Positions 45,752-53,659 are shown, counted from the stretch's first letter. The stretch: 64,000 bases of DNA from DAOUJW01 sp965218945 (GCA_965218945.1 OZ244718.1:1736001-1800000); one strand, 5' to 3'. Notes: generated from the letters alone by a model not told the origin. Made by a program: numbers and translations.

Positions 45752-46141
45752 TCACACTTCATACTCCAGTGTCATTTCGTGCTCCTCGGCATGTCCAGCA
45801 GAGAACCCGCCGGTACCCGAAAGCCCTGCTAGCTCGTCTGTACCTGACCCAGGCACCACCTCGTACTCCGCCGTGGCCTTTTCTCCGTCGTAAGACCCCG
45901 TGTGCCGTAGCACGAAGCTGCCGGTTCGCCCACCTAGGTTGCCCACAACCTTTTCGAAACCTGAGAACGTGGCGACCTCACTGTTGAGGTACGTCATTAC
46001 GTACATGAGGTTGCCTGTCCCGGATAGGTCACCGTGGAAAGACTTCTTCACGTGTGCCCGGGTTAGCTTTGGCCCGTCCTCGGGTTCGTCAAATGGTTCC
46101 TCGTCCCAGCTTACGATCTTGAACGTGGCTTTGGTGTGCAT
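45752..46141 (-). CDS. DUF3224 protein carried inside group II intron 2
   Basis: 129 residues from ATG 46141 (TAGGAGAAAA upstream; a longer frame to 46207 is unsupported). KATFKIVSWDEEPFDEPEDG, then KLTRAHVKKSFHGDLSGTG and VVPGSGTDELAGLSGTGGF match DUF3224, a small beta-barrel family found in free-standing chromosomal genes. It is wholly inside the intron between maturase and domain V and ends 169 bp from the intron 3' end, the same slot as the intron 1 cargo. Function unknown. Confidence 0.85.
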   Translation of the reverse strand: MHTKATFKIVSWDEEPFDEPEDGPKLTRAHVKKSFHGDLSGTGNLMYVMTYLNSEVATFSGFEKVVGNLGGRTGSFVLRHTGSYDGEKATAEYEVVPGSGTDELAGLSGTGGFSAGHAEEHEMTLEYEV

Positions 46142-46207
46142 TTTTCTCCTAGATGGGAATGGATGGCACCAGTTTATCACACTACCCGTACTTCGCAGTT
46201 TTGGCAC

Positions 46208-47998
46208 TTAGGCTGCCTGCGCGTTCTGCTTCAGCGGTCGTCCGGCATGGATGTCCGCATGGCATGGCGCACAGACCACGAGCGTCTTTCGACGCCGCTG
46301 TGCCATCATCTCCACCCAAGCGGGCCGTTCGGCCCGCCCTTTCTTTCGCAGGTCTTTCATTGCTCGTATGTGGTGCACCTGTACCTTGACCGTTGAGCCG
46401 CAAAGCTCGCAGGTGTCGGCCAGCAGGCGCTGCACGAGTTCCGTCCGACCGTTGAGTATCGGGGGGTGTTTGTCGATCAGGGTTGCCGTGTTGTCCCGCG
46501 CAAGCGAAACGCCGCCCCAGTACGTCACCAGCGGCTTTTTGCCCGGCTCGTCCACCTTCACCATCAAGACCTTGCGAGGCCCGTTGTCCGTCTGAATCGT
46601 GGTCTTGTACCGCTTGAACACCTGCGAGACGCTGATCTTCAGCTTGCTTGCAAGCGTCTTGGCGAGAGACATTTCCATGACCCAGCGTAGATGGTTCAGT
46701 GCGCTCAGGTTGGTTGCACGCCGGTAGTAGTTGACGACGCCCCGGAACTCCGCCTGGTATTGCTCCACGATGCTGTATGGCGAGTCGTGAAGCCGTTCCC
46801 CGCGTTGCTGCGGTTTGCCGTCTCGCATGTATGCGGCGCTCTTGGCGCGTACTACGTCTTGTGGAACGCGCAGCCCGATGATGCCGTTGACCGACCGACG
46901 GCCACTGGCGTCGAGCTTGGTGTCGTTCCCTTGAACGACGACCTCATAGCCGAGGAACCGTGCTGCTTGGGTTCGGCCGTGGGTGACCAGGGTTTTGGCG
47001 TCGGATAGCTCCAGCTTGAGATTATCTCGCAGGAACATACCTATCCTAGCCTTGATCTCATCGGCCTCATCCTTTGGCCCCGCAAAGCCGAGCAGGAAGT
47101 CGTCGGCGTACCGTATGTACCGCAGGCGGCGGTAGGCAGGGTCGTGGGTGTCGTTGGCAGGCAACGACCGCATGAGGGGGCGGAGAGCCGCCGCCTCTTT
47201 GCCACGTCCAGCACTCAGAAAGTATCTGGCCCTGCTTTCCAACCTTTGGTACTCTTGGTTGCGCTTCCGCTTCATGCCACGGTTGTAATCGGGCAAAAGC
47301 ACTCCCTCCACGAACCTGTCCAACCGGTCTAGGTAGACGTTGGCGAGTATGGGACTCACCACACCCCCCTGCGGGGTGCCACTGTAGGTGGCGTTGAGCT
47401 TCCAGTCCTCAAGGTAGCCAGCCCGGAGGAGATTGGAGACGAGCCGCAGGAAGCGGTTGTCCTGGATGTTCTCACCAAGTATTTCCATCAACACCTTATG
47501 GTCGATGTTGTCGAAGCAACCGGCGATATCTCCTTCGATGAACCATGTTGTGCCCGTCCAGGTGCGGGTTATCTCCGTGAAGGCCGTGTGGCATCCACGG
47601 TTGGGCCGGAAGCCGTGCGACCGGTCGCTGAACTGCGGTTCATAGTACGCCTCCAATAGGAGACGCATCACTTCTTGCAGCAGCTTGTCCGACCACGCGG
47701 GGAGTCCGAGTGGCCGCCGCTTCCCGTTGGCTTTCGGGATGTATACGCGGCGGGCCGGAGTCCATCGGTAGCGCTCGAAGCGGAGGGCCTCGATGATCGC
47801 GTGGATGTCGTCCATCTTCGTCCCGTCTGCGGTCTCCGGTGTTGCGCCTGGGGTGAGCGCGCCGTCGTTCTTGGCGATGCGCCCGTAGGCCATCAGGTAC
47901 AGGTTCGGGTTCCAGAGTTGGCGGTAAAGGTCGTTCACGGGCAGTCCCCGTGTACCTCTGTTGCGAATGATTCCCAGTATGGTTTCGGCGTTGCGCAT
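46208..47998 (-). CDS. group II intron reverse transcriptase/maturase (intron 2)
   Basis: 596 residues from ATG 47998 (AGGAGGTGCGCGAG upstream). Same domain order as intron 1: YIPKANGKRRPLGLP, FSDRSHGFRPNRGCHTAF, GDIAGCFDNIDH, GTPQGGVVSPILANV, IRYADDFLLGF, maturase X and HNH (CELCGSTVKVQVHHIRAMKD...CAPCHADIH). Intact; a clear but diverged relative of the intron 1 enzyme. Confidence 0.95.
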   Translation of the reverse strand: MRNAETILGIIRNRGTRGLPVNDLYRQLWNPNLYLMAYGRIAKNDGALTPGATPETADGTKMDDIHAIIEALRFERYRWTPARRVYIPKANGKRRPLGLPAWSDKLLQEVMRLLLEAYYEPQFSDRSHGFRPNRGCHTAFTEITRTWTGTTWFIEGDIAGCFDNIDHKVLMEILGENIQDNRFLRLVSNLLRAGYLEDWKLNATYSGTPQGGVVSPILANVYLDRLDRFVEGVLLPDYNRGMKRKRNQEYQRLESRARYFLSAGRGKEAAALRPLMRSLPANDTHDPAYRRLRYIRYADDFLLGFAGPKDEADEIKARIGMFLRDNLKLELSDAKTLVTHGRTQAARFLGYEVVVQGNDTKLDASGRRSVNGIIGLRVPQDVVRAKSAAYMRDGKPQQRGERLHDSPYSIVEQYQAEFRGVVNYYRRATNLSALNHLRWVMEMSLAKTLASKLKISVSQVFKRYKTTIQTDNGPRKVLMVKVDEPGKKPLVTYWGGVSLARDNTATLIDKHPPILNGRTELVQRLLADTCELCGSTVKVQVHHIRAMKDLRKKGRAERPAWVEMMAQRRRKTLVVCAPCHADIHAGRPLKQNAQAA

Positions 47999-48507
47999 CT
48001 CGCGCACCTCCTTTTCTGAGTCTCGATTGACACCTGCCACCCTTCGCCATGTGGACGGCTTTCCCGTCCTCGGACTACTACGGTGGCTCCGTTCCCATAG
48101 GGGTCGCCCCCATTAGGGAATCCCGCATTCCGTCGGTATAGAACGTGATAGCGCTACTTAGGTGCCTCGTTCGTACCCTTAACTGGCCTCATTGGCCAAC
48201 GCCCACTCATCGGAGTTACTTCAAGGCTGGACCCAACTTGAGGTAATGAGTGGCTCTGGGTTTCAAGCGTTATACCAGAGGGAGGCGCTAATCTCCGACC
48301 GGATACTGAGGTTCAGGCAGTGTAGCTTTCACCATATAGCGCGGGTCTTGCGGAACCGGTCTTACAACGCTTTCAGACCGTAGCCGCTTTACCAACATGC
48401 TGTTGTCCCCCGTAACTTTCGCCTTGGGGTAGGTTGGTTGACCCAGAAACGTACTCCGAGTTTCTCCCGATTGAGTCGGGGATTCTATACCGCGTTAAGC
48501 GGCGCAC

Positions 48508-49010
48508 GCCCAGCAGCGCATCCGCCCGTAGTGGGTGGACAGGTAGCGGGCTGAGACCCCAAGGCGCTGCCTGGGAACGATGAAGACCAGCAGGCCGCCG
48601 TCGGCCAGGTAGCGGGTGCAGTGGGTGAGGAAGGCGTGCTCCGTCCGCTTGTCTTCGGAATCGTAGTCGTAGGGCGGGTTCAAGAGGAGTAGCCCGAAGG
48701 CCCCGTTCGCTATCGAGGTCTGGAACAGGTCGGAGGCCAGGGCGTGGTCGAGCCGCTCCTCCGCCTCCTGCGCCCGGTCCCGGTGCAGCTCGACGCCGTA
48801 GGTCTGGATGGGCAGGGCGTCGGGCCTGTCAAGGCGCTGGGCCAGCTGCGCCAGCGCCTCACCGGCCCCGCAGCACGGGTCGAGGATGCGCAGCGTGTTC
48901 CGGCCCCGGTTGTAGTAGCCGGAGGGGGTGTGAATCAGGTCGGCGATCAGGTCGACGACCCTGGGCGGCGTGGGGTAGAACCCGCCCTTTGCTTGAGCAG
49001 CAAGTCTCAT
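48508..49010 (-). CDS. DNA methyltransferase (N6-adenine type), 5' exon
   Basis: ATG 49010 after AAGGAGAAACGCC. Starts AKGGFYPTPPRVVDLIA, then S-adenosylmethionine motif I ILDPCCGAGEALAQLA and catalytic NPPY (LLLNPPYDYDSEDKRTEHAF), followed by FIVPRQRLGVSARYLSTHYG. NPPY indicates amino-methylation of adenine. Exon 1 is 167 codons plus two bases and continues at 45582 after splicing. Unspliced, the frame stops four codons into the intron. Confidence 0.9.
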
Positions 49011-49087
49011 GGCGTTTCTCCTTTCATGTCTTGTCCGGTGTCGTCCGCCGCGTCAGGCGGCGGCTTTCACGTCTCCGCGTTTGATGC

Positions 49088-49486
49088 TCACAACCCGACC
49101 AACTCGCCAACGCCCACGTTCCTCTGGTAGCAGAGGACTTGGCACGTCCTCATTTCCTCGGCGCACGGGACGCAGAAGGCGGTGATGAGCTCGGCGTGGT
49201 TGGCGACGACCATGCGCCGCACCAGCACGGAGCTGCCCTTGGGAAGAGCCTGCCCCGCACTCGATACGGGGGTGTAGCGATAGAGCTGAACCGTGGGGTC
49301 ACGCTTTTCCTCCTCCGTGGCGGGCCGGTAGAAATGGGGTTGACCCGACTGGCAGAGGTGCTGCGCCCCGCTGTGCTTGCAGTACCTGCAGGTCGTACCG
49401 TCCGGGCAGAACCGCCGCCAGGCGCTCCCGTTCCGGTCCCGCCTGCGCTTGTTCCTGCGGGTCGCCTTCTTCAGCATCCTATCCAT
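49088..49486 (-). CDS. cysteine-rich small protein with in-frame palindrome insert
   Basis: 132 residues from ATG 49486, which overlaps the TAG of the preceding gene. Basic N-terminus (KKATRRNKRRRDRNG) and Cys/His clusters (FCPDGTTCRYCKHSGAQHLC; FCVPCAEEMRTCQVLC) that suggest zinc binding. The palindromic mini-repeat adds the peptide TPVSSAGQAL. No family recognised. Confidence 0.65.
   Translation of the reverse strand: MDRMLKKATRRNKRRRDRNGSAWRRFCPDGTTCRYCKHSGAQHLCQSGQPHFYRPATEEEKRDPTVQLYRYTPVSSAGQALPKGSSVLVRRMVVANHAELITAFCVPCAEEMRTCQVLCYQRNVGVGELVGL
49248..49271 (+). repeat. palindromic mini-repeat, copy 2 (in gene)
   Basis: CCCCGCACTCGATACGGGG inside the cysteine-rich gene 49088-49486. 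In the gene's frame it reads PVSSAGQA. Confidence 0.85.
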
Positions 49487-50159
49487 TGATCTCTCCCTCC
49501 TCCCTGGGCAGGGTGAGCCGGCTCGACGCCACCGCATCCGAGAGGTCCTCCCGGAGCTTGCCAGCCCTGGGGGAGCAACGATAGGCGGAGACGCCTACCG
49601 ACTGGAGGGGGACTATCTCCCCGTTGTCCAGGCCCCTCCGCCACAGCCAGTCCGCCCAGGAGCCGTGCAGGGGCAGCGGGCTGCGCTTGTCGAGGAACCG
49701 GTGATGGAGCGCGGGAGCTTCCTCATCGGTCTGCGCCAGCAGCAGGAAGCTGTCCCTCTCGAAGCCGTACTCCGCGGTCTTGGTGTACACCAGCGCGTGC
49801 CAGCCGCCGGACACCGGCAGGCGGGCGATCTTCGTCGTCCACGTGCCTATCGTCTCGTGGGGAACGACGCACCGCTTGTAAGCGCCCGAGAGGGCCATGC
49901 CGTCCGCGCCCTCGATGATGTGGGCAACATCCGGCGGCTGCTTGAGCAGGGATGCCCAGATCGCCTTGAGCGCCGTCTGGGAGCCGACCATCGAGACGAA
50001 CCAGAGGCTGTCCGTCTCCTCGTCGCGGGCGAAGGCGTCGGCGGTGGCCGAGAAGCCCCCGGCGCTAATGGTATACAGAACTTGCCCCGTACTCGATACG
50101 GGGGCCTGCCCCGCGCCTGATGCGGGGTCTTCGGGGTCGATCGCGTGGATTGCGAGCAT
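49479..50159 (-). CDS. hypothetical protein with two palindrome inserts
   Basis: 226 residues, ATG 50159 with GGAAAGGAG upstream. Contains GGFSATADAFARDEETDSLW, PPDVAHIIEGADGMALSGAY and a C-terminal WADWLWRRGLDNGEIVPLQ. No family recognised. Residues 11-27 (DPASGAGQAPVSSTGQV) come from two tandem palindromic elements in frame, so the original protein was probably shorter. Coupled to the downstream Cys-rich gene by overlap. Confidence 0.7.
   Translation of the reverse strand: MLAIHAIDPEDPASGAGQAPVSSTGQVLYTISAGGFSATADAFARDEETDSLWFVSMVGSQTALKAIWASLLKQPPDVAHIIEGADGMALSGAYKRCVVPHETIGTWTTKIARLPVSGGWHALVYTKTAEYGFERDSFLLLAQTDEEAPALHHRFLDKRSPLPLHGSWADWLWRRGLDNGEIVPLQSVGVSAYRCSPRAGKLREDLSDAVASSRLTLPREEGEING
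50081..50104 (+). repeat. palindromic mini-repeat, copy 3 (in gene, tandem)
   Basis: CCCCGTACTCGATACGGGG exact copy, adjoining copy 4. Encodes PVSSTGQV in the 49479-50159 gene. Confidence 0.88.
50104..50127 (+). repeat. palindromic mini-repeat, copy 4 (in gene, tandem)
   Basis: Variant CCCCGCGCCTGATGCGGGG directly following copy 3. Encodes DPASGAGQA, in the same frame as copy 3. Confidence 0.85.
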
Positions 50160-50184
50160 GTCATGTCTCCTTTCCGTGTGTTAT

Positions 50185-50230
50185 GAGGGAACGCGCGGGG
50201 AGCCGTCTCCCCCGCGTAATAGGCCGGTCG
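50185..50230. promoter_or_regulatory. hairpins between RadC and the next gene
   Basis: CGCGGGG/CCCCGCG stem (about 50195-50217), then a weaker GGCC-type stem, in the gap after the RadC stop. Part of the recurrent intergenic hairpin pattern of this block. Confidence 0.45.
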
Positions 50231-50265
50231 GCGTGGGCCGTCAGGAATCCGTATCGGGGTGCGGG

Positions 50266-50775
50266 TCAGGCTATGAGACCCCGCTCCTTGAGGCTGACGA
50301 ACCGCTCGCCGCCGATGACCACGTGATCCAGCAGCTCGATGTCCAGCAGCTTGCCCGCCTGGACCAGGTCTCTGGTGAGGGCCGCGTCCTCGGGGCTGGG
50401 CGTCGGGTCCTGGCTGGGGTGGTTGTGGCTTATAATGATGCTGGGGACGGCCTCGATGACCGCCGGGCGGAAGACCTCGGCATTCCTCACGATGGCCGAG
50501 GATACGTTGCCCTGGTAGATGACCCGCTGGCCCACAACCTGGTTCCTGGCGTTGAGAAGCAGCACCCGCATCTGCTCCTGGGCCAGGGGAGCCATCTCCG
50601 GCCCCAGCAGCCTGCGCACGTCGTCGGGGCCGGAGATGACGGGTAGGTCTTCCGTGGGGCGCTCCGGGTGGAACTCGACGGCGTAGCGCGCCGCCAGTTC
50701 TCCCAGCAGGTTCAGGTTGCTGCGAAGCGCCTCAAGCAGCGCGGCGTCCTTGGTGGTGGTCTTCTTCGTGGTCAT
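50266..50775 (-). CDS. radC: RadC-like JAMM-domain protein
   Basis: 169 residues. The JAMM motif HNHPSQDPTPSPEDAALT, preceded by PLAQEQMRVLLLNARNQVVG and QGNVSSAIV, defines the RadC C-terminal domain. The N-terminal HhH region of full-length chromosomal RadC (~220 residues) is absent, as in mobile-element RadC proteins. Despite the name, the biochemical role is unsettled; it commonly accompanies mobile DNA-repair/anti-restriction gene sets. AAGGAGG precedes the ATG. Confidence 0.93.
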   Translation of the reverse strand: MTTKKTTTKDAALLEALRSNLNLLGELAARYAVEFHPERPTEDLPVISGPDDVRRLLGPEMAPLAQEQMRVLLLNARNQVVGQRVIYQGNVSSAIVRNAEVFRPAVIEAVPSIIISHNHPSQDPTPSPEDAALTRDLVQAGKLLDIELLDHVVIGGERFVSLKERGLIA

Positions 50776-50808
50776 GTCGGCCTCCTTCGCTATCGGTTGG
50801 AACAGAGG

Positions 50809-50867
50809 CGGGGCCGCCCCTGTAGAGGGAAGCGGCCCCGTGGGTGCGCCCTCGGGAAGGCGTCGCT
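50809..50867. promoter_or_regulatory. paired hairpins between SSB and RadC
   Basis: CGGGGCCGC/GCGGCCCCG stem (50809-50817, 50832-50840) with inner CCCT/AGGG, then GCGCC/GGCG(T). The outer stem and GTGGGTGC linker match those at 44986-45046. Confidence 0.6.
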
Positions 50868-50881
50868 ATGCGGTTGTCGGA

Positions 50882-51265
50882 CTAGAAGGGAGAGGCGTCG
50901 TCCGCCTGACCGTCGTCGCCGTCGTCCTGCCCGCCGTTGCCACCCCTGGAGTCGAGGAATACGACCTCGGAGGCGTGAATCTCGGTGCGGTAGCGTCGCT
51001 GTCCGTCGTCCCCCTCCCAGCTGTTCTGCACCAGCCGTCCGGCGACGTATACCCTTTGGCCCTTGCCGACGTACTCGTTCACCGCCTCGGCGACCTTGCC
51101 CCAGACGACGATGCTGTGCCAGTCGGCCTCGGTCTCCCCGTCCTGGCGGCGGCGGTCGGTCGCCAGCCGCAGCTGGGTGACGGCCGTGCCGTTCGGGGTG
51201 TACTTCATCTCCGGCTCCGTGCCGACCCTGCCCAAAAGCTCTACCTTGTTGATGGTGCGTGCCAT
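50882..51265 (-). CDS. ssb: single-stranded DNA-binding protein
   Basis: 127 residues. OB fold start INKVELLGRVGTEPEMKYTP, then DWHSIVVWGKVAEAVNEYVG and KGQRVYVAGRLVQNSWEG, and an acidic tail ending DDASPF that recruits partner proteins. An element-borne SSB to protect transferred or recombining ssDNA, next to RadC and the annealing protein. ATG 51265 with AGGAGG upstream. Confidence 0.96.
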   Translation of the reverse strand: MARTINKVELLGRVGTEPEMKYTPNGTAVTQLRLATDRRRQDGETEADWHSIVVWGKVAEAVNEYVGKGQRVYVAGRLVQNSWEGDDGQRRYRTEIHASEVVFLDSRGGNGGQDDGDDGQADDASPF

Positions 51266-51320
51266 TTCGGTTCCTCCTGAATGTTGTGGCGCGGGCGTTG
51301 CCGCGCCCGGTTGAACGAAC

Positions 51321-51376
51321 GCGGGGCAGTTCCCTGTAGAGGGAAGCGGCCCCGTCCAGCGCTCCCTATGGGAGCG
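51321..51376. promoter_or_regulatory. paired hairpins between nuclease and SSB
   Basis: GCGGGGC...GGCCCCG outer stem with inner TTCCCT/AGGGAA, then CGCTCCC-TAT-GGGAGCG (51360-51376), which abuts the stop codon of the nuclease gene. Same module type as 50809-50867. Confidence 0.62.
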
Positions 51377-51377
51377 T

Positions 51378-52535
51378 CTAGCTGACCCGCAGGTACTCCG
51401 ACTCGCTCTCGGTGACGATCTCGGCCCGGACGTCCGGGGCGAGAAGGTTGTTGAGCCGCTTGTAGTCCACCGAGTAGCGGCGGGACTTCACCATGCCAAC
51501 GGAGCGGGTCTTCTCCCGCCCTTCGAGCTTCGCCTTGTCCACGCCCTGCTGGCCCAGCCAGGCCCGGAGCCTCTCCACCACCCACCGCTTCTCGTCCTCG
51601 AACTCGCGGATGGTGTCCTGGATCTCCTCGTACTCGTGGAGGGCATTGCGCGCCTCCTCGTCGGTCACCGGCGCCGCAGGCTCGGCGGCGTCTGCGGCAT
51701 CCCCCTCGCCCCCGGCCTCCGCCGCCATCCCCGGCAGGCAAACGTTCAGGAAGGGGCAGGACCGGCACTGCCAGCTGTCTGCGGAGAAGTCCCGCTCCGG
51801 CAGGGCGTCGGGGTCCGGCCCGTGCCGGACATTGTGGGCGGCGAGCTCCCCCAGCCACTCGCAGGCCCGCTCCAGGGCCTGTCCCAGCCGCTCGGCGGGG
51901 ATGACCTCGTAGTCCCAAACCCTGTTGCCCGTGTCCAGGGTGGCGATGGAGGCGTCCCGCAGGTCGCCGTAGGTCCCCAGCGTGTAGAGGGCTGCCTGGG
52001 CAACCGACGCCGGGTGGCTGCGCTCCGCGCCCAGGGCGCGCCACCGTTTGAACGCCTCCGTCCCCCGCGTCTTGACCTCGACGACCATCTCCCCGCCGTG
52101 AGCGGGAGCGGGGTCCTCCCCGAAGAGGAACGTCTGCGCCGTGGGTTCCGGGGCGGCGGCCTCGCCCTGGGGCTGGGGCAGCCGGCCCGTGGCGTCGGGG
52201 TGTCCAGTCACCACCAGGGCCTGCCCCGTACCCGATGCGGGGTTCGGGCCGATGCGCACCGAGACCGCCTGCGGGTCCTTTGGGTCGGCGGGATTCACCC
52301 GCCACCCCGCCCGCTCCATCGCCCGCAGGACGACGGGTTCGAGGGCGTTGCCCGCCTCCATCGCCGTGAGCGACTCCTCCGTCGGCGGGTTGGTGGGCTC
52401 GCGGCCCGTCGCCGCGTACCAGAGGGCTCGGCGGCATCCCAGGGCCGCCGACGCCCGTATTTCAAGCTGCCCGTCCTCGTTGAACCGCGCTGCGGGGCGG
52501 GAGAAGACCTCCGCCCGGTCGATTTCTGTCGTCAT
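51378..52535 (-). CDS. PD-(D/E)XK nuclease (RecB/Cas4-like) with Fe-S cysteines
   Basis: 385 residues from ATG 52535 (AAAGGAGGAAAGCGAC upstream). EIRASAALGCRRALWYAATG is the entry region; GHPDATG and MVVEVKTRG give the D...ExK catalytic residues; SVAQAALYTLGTYG follows; WQCRSCPFLNVC near residue 275 fits a Cas4/AddB-type iron-sulphur cluster with an early Cys (GCRRA). C-terminal helical segment (YEEIQDTIREFEDEKRWVVE). Probably recombination exonuclease working with Rad52-like annealing protein. The palindrome inserts PASGTGQAL near residue 90. Confidence 0.85.
   Translation of the reverse strand: MTTEIDRAEVFSRPAARFNEDGQLEIRASAALGCRRALWYAATGREPTNPPTEESLTAMEAGNALEPVVLRAMERAGWRVNPADPKDPQAVSVRIGPNPASGTGQALVVTGHPDATGRLPQPQGEAAAPEPTAQTFLFGEDPAPAHGGEMVVEVKTRGTEAFKRWRALGAERSHPASVAQAALYTLGTYGDLRDASIATLDTGNRVWDYEVIPAERLGQALERACEWLGELAAHNVRHGPDPDALPERDFSADSWQCRSCPFLNVCLPGMAAEAGGEGDAADAAEPAAPVTDEEARNALHEYEEIQDTIREFEDEKRWVVERLRAWLGQQGVDKAKLEGREKTRSVGMVKSRRYSVDYKRLNNLLAPDVRAEIVTESESEYLRVS
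52219..52242 (+). repeat. palindromic mini-repeat, copy 5 (in gene)
   Basis: CCCCGTACCCGATGCGGGG in the nuclease gene. Encodes PASGTGQA in its frame. Confidence 0.85.
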
Positions 52536-52584
52536 GTCGCTTTCCTCCTTTGTCCTGTGTCCTGCAAATGTCCTGTAAATGGGG

Positions 52585-52618
52585 AGCGGGGCCGCCCCCG
52601 TTGGAGACAGCCCCCGCT
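52585..52618. promoter_or_regulatory. hairpin between TSCPD protein and nuclease
   Basis: AGCGGGG/CCCCGCT stem enclosing GCCCCCGTTGGAGA, nearly the same loop as 53596-53630. Conserved intergenic module of this block. Confidence 0.55.
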
Positions 52619-52648
52619 TTTTCCACGCTCTCGATTGCCGGCAGCCGC

Positions 52649-53554
52649 TCATGCGGCCTGCGCTTCCACTGCCTGCGCCGCCTCTCGCTCCTCCGTTGCC
52701 TTCAGGTGCGCCTTGAGGACGTGCGCTATTCCGTCGCCGAGTCCGAGGATCGCCACGCTCCTGCCGTCGGGCATCCGGTTGAAGAAGGGCTGCATCTCCT
52801 GAATCCCCCGGCACTGGTCGATGATTTCCTCGACCGGCGTACCTCTCCGCAGGTGCAGGGAGATGAGGCGGCAGGCGAGTTCCGTCACGCCGTGCTGGAA
52901 GCTGCCTCCCTTGCCCAGCCAGCCGAACACCTCGAAGGGCTCGCCGTCCTCGTCCGTCGAGACGGTGACGTAGAGGTTGCCGAACTCCGTCTGGAGCTTG
53001 GTCGTGGTGCTGGGCAGGCTGCGGGGCCTGGGCCGTGTCGTCGCGGTCATGGCCTGCCCCCCTTCCGCCCGGCAGAGCGGGAGCGTCCGGCTGCACTCGA
53101 CGGCCTCCAGCCTCCCGTAGCGCCGCGCCATCTCGGCGTCGCCCACGAAGGACTCGGCCTCGACGCGGGTGTCGAACCGCTCGAACGGGTCCGTCCCGCA
53201 GCCGCCCCGGTGGGCGACGGCGTGGTAGTGTAGGCTGGGCGAGCAGTTGCGGAGGTATGGGAGCGCCGGGGCGTACCGGTCGAAGTAGCCCGCGACCTTG
53301 AAGGCCATCTCCCGCTCCCCCTCGTCGCCCAGTCCCAGCAGCGTCCTGACGATGGGCTCCTCGCAGTCCTCCTCGGCGAAGGTCGGGGTGAACATGGTCG
53401 CCCGGACGCAGCCGGGCAGCGAGTGCCACCGCTCGCGGCTGAGCTTCAGCCCGCCGTGGCTGGCCGTCCAGACCCGCCAGACGCCCTCGGCCAGCTCCTC
53501 GATGTCCTGGGGAGGCCCCCAGGGCGTGGGCATCGTCGTTGTCATGGTTGTCAT
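52649..53554 (-). CDS. DUF7007-like + TSCPD (NrdJ C-terminal-like) domain protein
   Basis: 301 residues. The N-terminal part (LAEGVWRVWTASHGGLKLSR) resembles DUF7007. The C-terminal part (GNLYVTVSTDEDGEPFEVFG, GVTELACRLISLHLRRGTPV, EEIIDQCRGI) matches TSCPD, the module at the C-terminus of class II ribonucleotide reductase NrdJ. An internal ATG near 53051 could express the TSCPD part alone. A free-standing TSCPD might bind nucleic acid or regulate dNTP supply; inferred. ATG 53554, coupled region rich in GTTGTCAT repeats. Confidence 0.7.
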   Translation of the reverse strand: MTTMTTTMPTPWGPPQDIEELAEGVWRVWTASHGGLKLSRERWHSLPGCVRATMFTPTFAEEDCEEPIVRTLLGLGDEGEREMAFKVAGYFDRYAPALPYLRNCSPSLHYHAVAHRGGCGTDPFERFDTRVEAESFVGDAEMARRYGRLEAVECSRTLPLCRAEGGQAMTATTRPRPRSLPSTTTKLQTEFGNLYVTVSTDEDGEPFEVFGWLGKGGSFQHGVTELACRLISLHLRRGTPVEEIIDQCRGIQEMQPFFNRMPDGRSVAILGLGDGIAHVLKAHLKATEEREAAQAVEAQAA

Positions 53555-53595
53555 GGTTCGTAACCTCCTTGTCCCGTAATTGTCCTGTAAATGGA

Positions 53596-53630
53596 GAGCG
53601 GGGCCGCCCCCGATGGAGACGGCCCCGCTC
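53596..53630. promoter_or_regulatory. hairpin between annealing protein and TSCPD protein
   Basis: Perfect 11-bp stem GAGCGGGGCCG/CGGCCCCGCTC, 13-nt loop CCCCCGATGGAGA. The strongest of the recurrent intergenic hairpins. Confidence 0.65.
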
Positions 53631-53659
53631 GACTCCGAACCCGGCGATGGACCGGCCGG

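Larger units (their letters stand above)
45583..48507 (-). mobile_element. group II intron 2 (in the methyltransferase gene)
   Basis: 2925 bp. Starts GTGCGCCGC after exon ...TGCTGGGC and ends CCTTAC before CTTCCC. Removal restores the methylase frame. Same layout as intron 1: 5' ribozyme ~510 nt, maturase gene, one cargo gene, domain V (45646-45679) and domain VI. Although the two introns are homologous, the exon flanks differ, so they entered separate target sites. Confidence 0.93.

Noticed and set aside
41462..48507. The two reverse-transcriptase loci as defence (DRT/retron) systems
   Set aside because: YADD RT, maturase X and HNH domains with flanking domain V and exact frame-restoring boundaries identify them as group II introns.
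51241..53429. Long minus-strand frames 51241-52437 and the full 51378-53429
   Set aside because: The first is an out-of-frame shadow. The second runs through the nuclease's true start at 52535 into the out-of-frame part of the TSCPD gene.
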